Source of the DNA: DATJGF01 sp035495315
GTDB taxonomy: Bacteria; Verrucomicrobiota; Verrucomicrobiia; Limisphaerales; UBA8199
Direction: 5' to 3'
DNA length: 64,000 nucleotides
NCBI GenBank assembly: GCA_035495315.1
Contig: DATJGF010000234.1
Location: forward strand, 1 to 64,000
Below are positions 54,160 through 62,612 of this stretch, piece by piece. Position 1 is the stretch's first letter; every line of letters starts with the position of its first letter. The position numbers and the translations under genes were made by a program. Below the pieces are notes generated by a model. That model searched no databases. It was not told where the DNA came from and was given only the letters and a program-made list of their open reading frames with translations.

Positions 54160-54651
54160 ATGAATCGTATAAAATCTGACAAAGAAAAAACGCAAGCTCT
54201 CACTCCCCTTTCCCACTCGTGGTCGCCCTTCTGGCCTCTCACTCGGTTGCAGAACCAGATCGATCAACTCTTTCAGGGTTCATTTGACCATTGCCTGGAG
54301 CCGACCGGGGCTGCATTTGGTTCCTGGATGCCAGCTGTCGACCTCTTCGAAGATAAAGATAAGGTGGTTGTGAAAACCGAGCTGCCCGGCATGAAGAAAG
54401 ACGACATCGAGGTTTACCTGACAGGCGACGCTCTCAACATTGCCGGACAGCGCAAGGAAGAGGCCGATTACAAAAGTGGCAAGGCCCATAGGGTCGAGCG
54501 CCATTTTGGCCGCTTTCATCGTTGTGTCTCTCTGCCTGCGTCAGTGGACTCAACCAGGATCCAGGCCCACTATAAGGACGGCGTCCTGACGGTTACCTGC
54601 CCAAAGACGCGAGACGCCAAACAAAAAGAAATCAAAATCAAAATCAACTAA
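54160..54651 (+). CDS. Hsp20/alpha-crystallin small heat-shock protein
   Basis: 163 residues. After a Trp/Phe-rich N-terminal arm (SWSPFWPLTRLQNQIDQLF), the alpha-crystallin domain begins at WMPAVDLFEDKDKVVVKTEL; ELPGMKKDDIEVYLTGDALNI and the C-terminal YKDGVLTV are the family landmarks. ATP-independent chaperone that holds unfolded proteins, cytoplasmic. The last 8 bases overlap the convergent gene 54644-55153. Confidence 0.92.
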   Translation: MNRIKSDKEKTQALTPLSHSWSPFWPLTRLQNQIDQLFQGSFDHCLEPTGAAFGSWMPAVDLFEDKDKVVVKTELPGMKKDDIEVYLTGDALNIAGQRKEEADYKSGKAHRVERHFGRFHRCVSLPASVDSTRIQAHYKDGVLTVTCPKTRDAKQKEIKIKIN

Positions 54652-55153
54652 CGGGCGTTTGCGCCCGGCTTCCAGAATTCATGCCCGCCTCGGTCTCTGC
54701 GTCAGCCGCAGGCAAAAAAACGTCCACGCCGGCACGTTGCGCCGCCGCGCTCAACTCCTCCACCATCGTGGTAGCGGCCGACGTGTCTTCGGCATTGTCG
54801 TCGAGCAACACAGCCAAAGCCCGCGGCTCGAGAACTCGACGTCCAAGCCATTCCCGAAACCACGAATTGACGGTCGGAGGCAATTGAGTCTGACCGTGTG
54901 CTGAAAGAAACACGATGTCTGCCTTTTGTCTTGCCACTTGTTGATGAAAAGCGGGTTCGCAGAAGAGATCGGAGCGCCAAAAATCGACCTGCAGGTCCAC
55001 CGGAGCTTCCAGTCGCTGCACTGTTCGGTCCAAGGCCTCGCTGGCCCTCAATCCTGTCTCAAGATCCTCGTAAACTACCAGGACGCTCAGCGTTCCTGCC
55101 CCAACTCCACTTCCTCGTTCTGCAAAGTCATCAACACGTTTCATAAACTCCAT
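54644..55153 (-). CDS. Hypothetical protein, 169 aa
   Basis: AAAGGCGA precedes ATG at 55153. A soluble protein with a Rossmann-like start (LSVLVVYEDLETGLRASEAL), VDFWRSDLFCEPAFHQQVARQKADIVFLSAHG and a C-terminal VLLDDNAEDTSAATTM. Similar proteins of about this length occur in Verrucomicrobia; they resemble receiver-like folds without the phosphorylation site. Function unknown. Confidence 0.65.
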   Translation of the reverse strand: MEFMKRVDDFAERGSGVGAGTLSVLVVYEDLETGLRASEALDRTVQRLEAPVDLQVDFWRSDLFCEPAFHQQVARQKADIVFLSAHGQTQLPPTVNSWFREWLGRRVLEPRALAVLLDDNAEDTSAATTMVEELSAAAQRAGVDVFLPAADAETEAGMNSGSRAQTPVS

Positions 55154-55442
55154 TCGCCTTTCTCTGCTGTGACAGACATAGAATCAAGCCAGACTTGTTC
55201 ACTCGTATTCACAAGTTATTCACCGCCTTGGGCGCAAGGTCTACCACGCCTCTGACACAGACCAAGACCGGGCGGTTTAAAACTGTATTTCAGGTTGGGT
55301 CGAGTGTTAGAATCGCTCGGAAAGGACCTGCCATGAGCGGCGACTTTGAAGGCCAAGCTCGAGCACCTCAGCGTTCTCCAGAGGCCTTGCCATACTGCGG
55401 CTATGGCGTTTGGATCGGCTCCGATCCACTAAGGAGTAGGCC

Positions 55443-56708
55443 ATGCCTCCGAAGCGGCAACTTGGTCTAGTGAGCGCCGTCGCTTTGGTGGTGGCCAGCA
55501 TGATCGGTTCGGGTGTATTTACCACCAGCGGGTTCCTTTTAAACGATCTCCACACCCCAGCCCGCGTCCTGGCCGTTTGGTTGGGCGGAGGACTGATCGC
55601 GTTGTTGGGCGCCCTCAGTTATGGAGCGCTGGCTCGTCAGTTTCCGGAATCCGGCGGCGAATACGTGTTTTTGATACGAACCGTGCATCCGGCCGCGGGG
55701 TATATTGCCGGGTGGGTTTCGCTGCTCGTGGGATTCTCCGCTCCATTGGCCGCTGTCGCGCTCGCTTTCGGAGAATACACCAAGCCGTGGCTGCCGGCCA
55801 GCATCTCGCCCAAGCTCTCGGGTTCATGCGTAGTGGCGGCATTCGCGACACTGCATGCTCTCAACGTGCAGCGAGGAGCCTGGGTGCAGAACGGCGCCGT
55901 GTTGATCAAGTTGCTCCTGATTGTCGTTTTGGTCGCGTGGGCGAGTACACACCTCCGCCCGGTTTCCTCACCTCCGGTTGCGGACATTTCTATCGGCAAC
56001 TTCGCGGTAGCACTGATTTGGGTGTCTTTTAGTTATTCGGGCTGGAATGCTGCGGCGTACGTGGCCAGCGAAGTCCGTACTCCGGAGCACAACCTGGCGC
56101 GCGCAATGGCTCTGGGGACCATAGTGGTAACCCTGATTTATTTGGCGTTGAATGCGGTATTTGTGTTTGCTGCGCCGGTCGAGCAACTCGCTGGCAAACT
56201 TGAGATCGGCCGGGCTGCTGCGTTGGCCTTAGGGGGGCAGGCGCTGGCCGATTTCGTGACGGCCCTGATCACGTTGGCGCTAGCCACATGCGTCTCCTCG
56301 ATGATGATGGCCGGACCCAGAATCTATGCTCGCATGGCTGACGACCAATGCCTGCCGCGTTGGTTCTGCTTCCCGGCGAACGGTCCACCGCGGCACGCCA
56401 TTTTGCTGCAGGCAGCCGTGGCGCTGGTCATGTTGTGGACGGCGACTTTCCAAAACCTGCTGACCTACATCGGTTTTACACTAGGGCTCTGCACGGCAGG
56501 CGCAGTAGGAGGTTTGATTCGGCTTCGACTTCAAACAGGCCAGCAAGTCAAAGTCCCCGGCTGGCCGTGGGTTCCAGTCATTTTCGTGGTTAGTGTTCTG
56601 TTAATGAGTGCGTTTGCCGTTGCCCACAAGCCGGCCGAGAGCGCTGTCGGGATTGCCACTTTGTTCCTCGGCTGGCTGGCATGGCAGCTTCAACGTGCCA
56701 AACAGTGA
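55443..56708 (+). CDS. APC-family amino acid permease
   Basis: 421 residues with about twelve membrane helices. The first helix has VVASMIGSGVFTTSGFLL, the unwound Gly motif that binds the substrate in APC transporters. WVSFSYSGWNAAAYVASEVRTPEHNLARAM is the other family mark, and the fold is LeuT-like. ATG at 55443 follows AAGGAGTAGGCC, an excellent ribosome-binding site. Inner-membrane amino acid transporter; substrate unassigned. Confidence 0.9.
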   Translation: MPPKRQLGLVSAVALVVASMIGSGVFTTSGFLLNDLHTPARVLAVWLGGGLIALLGALSYGALARQFPESGGEYVFLIRTVHPAAGYIAGWVSLLVGFSAPLAAVALAFGEYTKPWLPASISPKLSGSCVVAAFATLHALNVQRGAWVQNGAVLIKLLLIVVLVAWASTHLRPVSSPPVADISIGNFAVALIWVSFSYSGWNAAAYVASEVRTPEHNLARAMALGTIVVTLIYLALNAVFVFAAPVEQLAGKLEIGRAAALALGGQALADFVTALITLALATCVSSMMMAGPRIYARMADDQCLPRWFCFPANGPPRHAILLQAAVALVMLWTATFQNLLTYIGFTLGLCTAGAVGGLIRLRLQTGQQVKVPGWPWVPVIFVVSVLLMSAFAVAHKPAESAVGIATLFLGWLAWQLQRAKQ

Positions 56709-56729
56709 GTTTTGGCTTATGTTGCGTTT

Positions 56730-57458
56730 ATGAAACACCAACCCTGGCTAATAGTCGCCTCATTAGGCGCTTTGGTCTTCCTGCCGCGGGAGACAGTGGC
56801 TGCCGAGGATGCGCTTGCCATCGCTCGGCAACGGATGGTGGCAGACCAACTCGCCGGACCTGGCCGCGACATTACCAATGCCCGTGTTCTCGCCGCGATG
56901 GCCAAAGTGCCGCGCCACGAATTCGTGCCGCAGCGACTTCGTGCTCAGGCTTACCTCGATTGTCCCTTGCCCATCGGCCATGACCAGACTATTTCGCAAC
57001 CGTTTATCGTCGCCTTCATGACCGAACAACTCGAACCAAGTCCGACCGACAAGGTTCTCGAAATCGGCACCGGCTCAGGGTATCAGGCGGCTGTGCTGGC
57101 CGAATTAGTCGCAAAAGTCTACACGATCGAGATCATTGAGGCCCTGGCGAAACAGGCGGCGGCGGACCTCAAACGGCTCGGTTACACCAATGTAAGCGTA
57201 CGCGCGGGTGATGGCTACCAAGGCTGGCCCGAAGCCGCGCCGTTTGACGCAATTATCGTTACCTGCGCACCAGAGAGAATCCCCGCGCCACTCGTTGAGC
57301 AACTCAAGGATGGTGGTCGGATGATTATTCCCGTTGGCCAGAGATGGGACCAGGAATTAGTCTTACTCCGAAAGCACGGCGACAAGCTTGAGCCTCGCGC
57401 CGTGCTGCCGGTTCGGTTCGTGCCAATGACCGGGCAATCACAAAAACCGGACGGCTGA
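56730..57458 (+). CDS. pcm: Protein-L-isoaspartate O-methyltransferase, exported form
   Basis: 242 residues from ATG at 56730. An N-terminal signal (WLIVASLGALVFLPRETVAA) suggests a periplasmic enzyme, unlike the usual cytosolic PCMT. The SAM-binding motif EIGTGSGYQAAVLAEL, RMVADQL and GHDQTISQPFIVAFMTE are present, as is the post-motif DAIIVTCAPERIPAPLVEQL. It methylates isoaspartyl residues of damaged proteins. 21 bases after the permease gene, likely one operon. Confidence 0.9.
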   Translation: MKHQPWLIVASLGALVFLPRETVAAEDALAIARQRMVADQLAGPGRDITNARVLAAMAKVPRHEFVPQRLRAQAYLDCPLPIGHDQTISQPFIVAFMTEQLEPSPTDKVLEIGTGSGYQAAVLAELVAKVYTIEIIEALAKQAAADLKRLGYTNVSVRAGDGYQGWPEAAPFDAIIVTCAPERIPAPLVEQLKDGGRMIIPVGQRWDQELVLLRKHGDKLEPRAVLPVRFVPMTGQSQKPDG

Positions 57459-57689
57459 GGCAATAACGCCATTACCGAAACAGAAACAAGCCTTTCGTTG
57501 CGAGAAAACTGCGAAACTGCCGGGATTAGCTTTTCCTGGATGGTCACAAACACCGCTGAAACGGCTCGGCCTCTTCGTTTTGCCATTTTTCGGCTTGCCA
57601 GCTTCCTGTAAAAGGATGAGTTTTTTCTTTCGCTAATCTCGCGAAAGATCGGGCATAGCAGCAGTGTCGCCAATCTTTCAGCGTGGGAT

Positions 57690-57764
57690 GCGCGCTTAGC
57701 TCAGCGGAAGAGCACTTCCTTCACACGGAAGGGGTCGCAGGTTCAAATCCTGCAGCGCGCACCA
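57690..57764 (+). tRNA. tRNA-Val (CAC)
   Basis: A 75-nt cloverleaf with encoded CCA: acceptor GCGCGCT/AGCGCGC, D-arm GCTC/GAGC, anticodon loop TTCACAC (CAC), T-arm GCAGGTTCAAATCCTGC. All stems are paired. Confidence 0.96.
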
Positions 57765-57865
57765 TCCTTCTCCCGCGCCTGTTTGCGGAACTGAGCCCGT
57801 GTGGGGTTAAGGTTGGTTTTTTTAATCAAACAAGCACTCCCCCAACGGTGCCCCATTCCCCACGG

Positions 57866-59317
57866 CTAAGGTGCAAATCTTTGGATCTGGCCATCCTCTT
57901 CCCAAGACGACTGAAAGGAACGTGGGAGCCCGTCCAGTTTCCACTCGTTGCCCACCTTAACCAGGCTTTGAATGCCGTATTTGAGGGGATGTTGAATGTC
58001 AAGGGCCTGGCTGACTGCGGAATCGTGGTCGTTTCTAAATTCCAACTCGACCCGATCCTCGGCCAGAACCTTTTTTGCGACGATTTGGAACCCCTTGTAC
58101 AGTTGAGCAGCCGCAGCTTTGACAGATTCAAACTGTTCCTGCCGGTTCGTGTCGTTAAGCTCCCGCGCCTGGGCTTCAGGGCTTAAGCCAGCAAGCACGT
58201 CCTCGTAAGTGCCGTTGAGGTTCGCCCACAACGTGGTTTCCAAAGCGGCTTCAGGTGTCGCGTAGCCAGAAAAAGCAATCTGGTCCTTCGCGATATAGGC
58301 ACCCGGCCTATGATCGTCGGGCGCTGCTTGCTGCCGTTGCGATGCGAGCTGCTGGCGCAGCATTCTGACCTGACCTCGCAGCCTGAGCAATTCGCCCGTG
58401 TTTTGATTCGAACGCTCATTGGCCTCTCGGAGGGAGGCGAGTTGACGTGCGATTTCGTCTCGTTCGTTCTGCAATTGTTGAATTTGCTCAACAAGTGGCA
58501 CTTGACCTTGTCTGAGGGCTTTTGTCTCGGCGTGTGCGCTTAACGATTGTCGTGTTTCGTAGAGGCTAATGCCAATTGCGGCGGTGACTGTCGCGATAAG
58601 AATAGTTTTTTGCAGGGTGGTCATAGCAACGGCTTTAGTAGCGGCAATAACTGCCGCGGTGGTGAGAGTGCTTCCAGAAAGTGCGGCGGCGGTAATAGTG
58701 GCCGCGAGCGCTGCGGGTGCGGCTTGGACGCCATTCGCCGCAATGGCTGAAGTTATGGCTGTTGCTGAAAGGGTCAGGCCTCTTTTGGCGAAGAATCTCC
58801 GCAGTTTCTCTGTCGCTCGGTTTATCTGCATCCTGGCCGCGTCTTCGGTGATTCCCATTGCCGCACCGACCTCTTTCAGGCCCTTGCCATCAAAAAATCG
58901 GAGCATAACAGCGTCATGTTCTTTTTGCCCCAGATAATTCAGCGCCTCATCCAGCAGCGGGCCTATTTGGTTCCATGCTGAAGAATCCGATTCGCCCGAG
59001 TTGGATAATTGTTGCATTTGTGACTCCTGTTCGCGGAGTTGGCGACGGCGTTGGACTTTCAACGTATCGGCCGACACGTATCGTGTCGTGCGACAGAGCC
59101 ACCCAATGAGTATTGTCTTTGGACTGAGCGATTTCGCCTTCCGTGCCAAGATGATGAAAACCGCTTGGGTGATTTCCTCAGCCAGATGAGGGTCGCGCAC
59201 TTGCCGCACTGCAACCGAATAAACCAAATTGACGTGCCGCGATACCAGCGTCGCAAACGCCTGCTCGGAATTGCTTTCAGCATATTCCCGAACCAACGCC
59301 ATGTCATCGTTCAGCAT
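57866..59317 (-). CDS. ECF sigma factor with membrane segment and long C-terminal extension
   Basis: 483 residues from ATG at 59317 (a second Met at 59302 is possible; the frame opens at 59344). Region 2 (EQAFATLVSRHVNLVYSVAVRQVRDPHLAEEITQAVFIIL, about 15-70) and region 4 (EHDAVMLRFFDGKGLKEVGAAMGITEDAARMQINRATEKL, about 125-165) form a complete ECF sigma factor. Ala/Thr-rich hydrophobic stretches (about 180-235) and one membrane helix (QKTILIATVTAAIGISL) follow. After it come a coiled coil (EQIQQLQNERDEIARQLASLREANE) and a C-terminal domain of 150 residues. The same design is repeated in many Verrucomicrobia genomes. The extension may act as a built-in sensor or anti-sigma. Confidence 0.85.
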   Translation of the reverse strand: MLNDDMALVREYAESNSEQAFATLVSRHVNLVYSVAVRQVRDPHLAEEITQAVFIILARKAKSLSPKTILIGWLCRTTRYVSADTLKVQRRRQLREQESQMQQLSNSGESDSSAWNQIGPLLDEALNYLGQKEHDAVMLRFFDGKGLKEVGAAMGITEDAARMQINRATEKLRRFFAKRGLTLSATAITSAIAANGVQAAPAALAATITAAALSGSTLTTAAVIAATKAVAMTTLQKTILIATVTAAIGISLYETRQSLSAHAETKALRQGQVPLVEQIQQLQNERDEIARQLASLREANERSNQNTGELLRLRGQVRMLRQQLASQRQQAAPDDHRPGAYIAKDQIAFSGYATPEAALETTLWANLNGTYEDVLAGLSPEAQARELNDTNRQEQFESVKAAAAQLYKGFQIVAKKVLAEDRVELEFRNDHDSAVSQALDIQHPLKYGIQSLVKVGNEWKLDGLPRSFQSSWEEDGQIQRFAP

Positions 59318-59533
59318 GTCATTGATATATGGACGCCAAACCAAAAACCGAACAAACTATTTTGCAGATCTTTTGGAACTGAATCTCGGAAATCAACCCC
59401 GAATCGTCTCAGGGGCTTGGAGCAGATTGATCGAAAGCCTTGAGGTAATCTGTCGTCGGAATAAACTTCCGTTAAAATACTTGAATTCATTTCCACACAG
59501 GGATGGAGCGAAAACATGTTTAGATCATGATTA

Positions 59534-60016
59534 ATGCTTCTGGGCAGCGTCCTTTGGGCCACTATGCTTGCCAATTCCCAAACTGCTCCTTCAACACTTC
59601 CGCCGAGGCAATTGCCCAAAATTGATTACAGGCCGGCGCTTGAGTTCCAGCGTAATTCATCCAGTCGAACCTTTTACATCGCTGGCAAGCAATACCGAAG
59701 CACGATTGACCTGGAAAAGGCCATCGCCGGCCCGCCATGGAATCCGTCGTCTCCTCTGCCGATCAGTCTGGCTAGGCTAGAGCAGATTGCGCGAACCGAA
59801 CTGGACAAACTTGTCGGTGATGAATCGAAGTGGCAGGTCGTCGATTTCCAAATCAGTCGTGCTGCCGGCGGACGGCACTGGTATATCGCAGTAACCCTGG
59901 AGCCTGCCGTGCAGGTTGTCGCCGAGTCTTTGCCCCGAGATTCCTTCACGGCGCTCATCGACCTTTACGGCCGACCCGGAAATATCGCGCAAGTCGCAAC
60001 GATGATCCTCCGCTGA
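59534..60016 (+). CDS. Hypothetical secreted protein, 160 aa
   Basis: An N-terminal hydrophobic stretch (LLGSVLWATMLANSQTAP) looks like a short signal peptide. The rest is a mixed domain (YRPALEFQRNSSSRTFYIAGKQYRSTIDLEKAI, ARTELDKLVGDESKWQVVDFQISRA, WYIAVTLEPAVQVV). Family unknown. Divergent from the ECF sigma-factor gene, so it may be one of its targets or its partner. Confidence 0.55.
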   Translation: MLLGSVLWATMLANSQTAPSTLPPRQLPKIDYRPALEFQRNSSSRTFYIAGKQYRSTIDLEKAIAGPPWNPSSPLPISLARLEQIARTELDKLVGDESKWQVVDFQISRAAGGRHWYIAVTLEPAVQVVAESLPRDSFTALIDLYGRPGNIAQVATMILR

Positions 60017-60116
60017 GCTCGCCTCCCTGCAGACCCGCAATAACGCTCTTGCAGTCGGCTTAGCTATCGGATGAAATCAGCACGATTGTTAGGCAGACAT
60101 CAACCGAGTCATCCAG

Positions 60117-61148
60117 ATGAAACCTCCAACACAGCTTAAACGGCGGCAATTCCTTAAAAATGTTACAACCATTGCCGGCGCCGCCGGTGCGCTGCGCCTG
60201 GCGGGTGTTTCCGCTACCTTGCGCGCCTATGGCCAGGGCGCCGCCAAACCCAAACCCGTCATCCTCACAACCGACATCGGCGATGACATCGACGATACCT
60301 GGGCCCTGGGACTCCTTCTGAAATCGCCCGAACTCGATTTAAAGCTGGTCCTGGGCGATTTCGGCAAAAGCCAATACCGCTCCAAACTGCTCGGAAAATT
60401 TCTGCAAACCGTCCACCATGCCGGTGTCCCGATTGGCATCGGCATCGATACCGAGCCTCGCGGCGACGGACCGCAGGCCGGTTGGTTGAAAGATTACGAG
60501 CTCAGCTCCTACGCCGGCAAGGTGCGCCAGGACGGCGTCCAGGCCCTTATCGATGTCGTGATGAAATCGCCCGAGCCCGTAACCATCATCGCCATCGGCC
60601 CGATGCCGAACGTCGCCGCCGCGCTCGAGCGTGAGCCTAAAATCGCCGAGCGCGCCCGACTGGTCGGAATGTACGGCAGCGTGCGCCGCGGGTACGAGGG
60701 CAACAAGAATGTCTCGGCGGAATGGAATGTGAAGGCCGCGGTCAAGGCGTGCCAGAAAGCACTCGCGGCACCGTGGGACATCACGATCACACCGCTCGAT
60801 ACTTGCGGCCTCGTTACGCTGGAAGGAGAACGCTATCAGCGGGTCCGCGATTCGAAAGATCTCATCGCGTCCACCATCATCGAGAATTACCGCATTTGGA
60901 GCAAAAACAATAAGGCGCCCAGCGATGCCGCCGAAAAGCATTCCAGCGTGCTGTTCGACACCGTCGCCGTGTACCTCGCGATTAGCCAGGACCTCTGCCG
61001 GATGGAGAAACTCGGCATCCGCGTGACCGATGACGGCTTCACGCGCATCGACGACCAGGCAAAGCAAATGCAGGTCGCCACCGAATGGAAGAGCCTGGAC
61101 GGCTACCGCGACTTTTTGGCGGATCGGCTGACCGGAAAACCAAGTTAG
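60117..61148 (+). CDS. Tat-exported nucleoside hydrolase
   Basis: 343 residues. The twin-arginine signal KRRQFLKNVTTIAGAAGALRLAGV leads it to the periplasm. The inosine-uridine nucleoside hydrolase fold starts with VILTTDIGDDIDDTWAL (the calcium-binding Asp cluster DDxDD), with VTIIAIGPMPNVAAALE and EWNVKAAVKACQKALAAP following. It cleaves N-glycosidic bonds of nucleosides, perhaps in sugar scavenging. Followed by, but convergent with, the FG-GAP gene. Confidence 0.85.
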   Translation: MKPPTQLKRRQFLKNVTTIAGAAGALRLAGVSATLRAYGQGAAKPKPVILTTDIGDDIDDTWALGLLLKSPELDLKLVLGDFGKSQYRSKLLGKFLQTVHHAGVPIGIGIDTEPRGDGPQAGWLKDYELSSYAGKVRQDGVQALIDVVMKSPEPVTIIAIGPMPNVAAALEREPKIAERARLVGMYGSVRRGYEGNKNVSAEWNVKAAVKACQKALAAPWDITITPLDTCGLVTLEGERYQRVRDSKDLIASTIIENYRIWSKNNKAPSDAAEKHSSVLFDTVAVYLAISQDLCRMEKLGIRVTDDGFTRIDDQAKQMQVATEWKSLDGYRDFLADRLTGKPS

Positions 61149-61271
61149 GAGCTCTGCGGCTTTCGCGTCTCTTATCCTCTGCGAGTCTCTGCGCCTCTGC
61201 GTTAAAGGGTCCAATCGAGCGGAATGAGCAGAGAGATTCGCACGTCGGATCTCGGCCTTTCGGATTTCCCG

Positions 61272-62492
61272 CTACCTCCCTACGTTCTCGTACAGCTTCA
61301 CATTTCCCGTCGACGCCCCGATGCACGCGATATCCGGCTTGCCATCCTCATTGAAATCCTCGATCACGCAGTCCGCGGCAGCTATGCCTCCGTCATCTAA
61401 GAGGGTTTTCCGCCAGTGCTCGCCGGCCGCGTCCTCCGCCTGATAAATCGAAAGCTGGTAACCCTTGCCGCGGAACCCCGCCACAATCTCGTCGCGTCCG
61501 TCACCATTCAGGTCGCCTACCGCCAGCGCATGCCCGTTCTCCATCTTGTCTTCAATCACCACGCGCTTCCAGGCCTGATCCCTGTGGACATAAACCACGA
61601 CCTGGTTGCCGTGCCACGGCTCGATCGCAACCAAAATCCGCTCCGTTCCAAGCCGACCCAACCGCACCTCACTGCTTCCGCACAGCGGCCATGGCCGCGG
61701 ATCCCCGTGCGCCAACTGGGTCGCTGACCACTTCCCACCAGCGAACTCCAGTCGCTGCAGCCCCGCATAACTGGCCGCCAGCAATTGTTGCCGGCCGCTT
61801 CCATCCCAATCCACGGGATTGATCGCGTGCAGCACGCCACGTGGTTCGGTCGAGATCGTTTCTCGCGCCCATTTACCAGGCCGATAGAGATAAATCGGGA
61901 CCGGATCGCCTTCGACCGGCGGGAAACGTTGCCCAACCATCGGGCCCAATAACAAGACCTTCTTTCCATTCCCTTCCGGATCGATCCAGCGGACGCGGTG
62001 GGCCGTTGGCACCCGATCAATCTCCTTAGAGGTCCACGGTTGCCGCACATCCTTGCCGTGCGTCAGCACCACCACATTGCCGACGCTCTTTTCGGGACTG
62101 GTCTCGAACCGGTACGCCAGCACTATTTCGGGAATCCCATCCCCATCGATGTCACAGCAAGCGGCGTTCAGCGGTCGCGGAACATCGGTCGCCAGGAAAT
62201 GCCGTTCCCAAGTCGGGTTCTCAAACCAGGCGACCTCGCTGGCCCGTTCATCGATCGCGATTAGGTCCTTTTTGCCGTCGCGGTTCAAATCCGCAGCGAC
62301 GAGCTGATAACCGAATTTCACTTCCATGCTAATGACCTTCTCGCGAAACCGAGGCAGGTCGCCGGCGGGGAGAGAAACGTGGGTAGTCGCTAGCATAAAC
62401 CCACCATAAGCCATCGCTCTGCCCCATCGCAACAGCATCGCGGAGGTCCGGTGTGTTGATTGATGGCCAGATGTTTTCATCATCTGTTTCAT
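61272..62492 (-). CDS. Exported FG-GAP/VCBS-repeat protein
   Basis: 406 residues from ATG at 62492 (the open frame starts at a TTG at 62519; Met at 62465 would also give a signal peptide). A hydrophobic start is followed by repeated calcium-binding loops of a beta-propeller: ADLNRDGKKDLIAID, DIDGDGIPEIVLAY, DLNGDGRDEIVAGF and DFNEDGKPDIACIG. Such propellers are common in secreted proteins of Verrucomicrobia that act with sugar catabolism, but no enzymatic residue is visible. Probably periplasmic or extracellular. Confidence 0.85.
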   Translation of the reverse strand: MKQMMKTSGHQSTHRTSAMLLRWGRAMAYGGFMLATTHVSLPAGDLPRFREKVISMEVKFGYQLVAADLNRDGKKDLIAIDERASEVAWFENPTWERHFLATDVPRPLNAACCDIDGDGIPEIVLAYRFETSPEKSVGNVVVLTHGKDVRQPWTSKEIDRVPTAHRVRWIDPEGNGKKVLLLGPMVGQRFPPVEGDPVPIYLYRPGKWARETISTEPRGVLHAINPVDWDGSGRQQLLAASYAGLQRLEFAGGKWSATQLAHGDPRPWPLCGSSEVRLGRLGTERILVAIEPWHGNQVVVYVHRDQAWKRVVIEDKMENGHALAVGDLNGDGRDEIVAGFRGKGYQLSIYQAEDAAGEHWRKTLLDDGGIAAADCVIEDFNEDGKPDIACIGASTGNVKLYENVGR

Positions 62493-62549
62493 CTTTCGCG
62501 ATACGTGAGGACATTCCAAGCATGAGATCGTTAGCGGAGCCGCAGCTAT

Positions 62550-62589
62550 GCAGGTTGAAAACCTGCGTTACGGCAGAGTGAAACTCTGC
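62550..62589. repeat. Paired REP-like hairpins
   Basis: GCAGGTTGAAAACCTGC (62550-62566) and GCAGAGTGAAACTCTGC (62573-62589) are two similar 17-base palindromes with 7-base arms. They are spaced by CGTTACG-like linkers. Interspersed palindromic repeat between two minus-strand genes. Confidence 0.75.
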
Positions 62590-62612
62590 GCTACTTGCTC
62601 GCTACTGGTTCG

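Noticed and set aside
57683..58186. 167-codon frame beginning just upstream of tRNA-Val
   Set aside because: Starts before and runs through the tRNA and then antisense to the sigma-factor gene.
61147..61215. CTCTGCG-rich stretch as a possible terminator of the nucleoside hydrolase gene
   Set aside because: It is repeat-like without a clear stem and T-run; not supported as a terminator.
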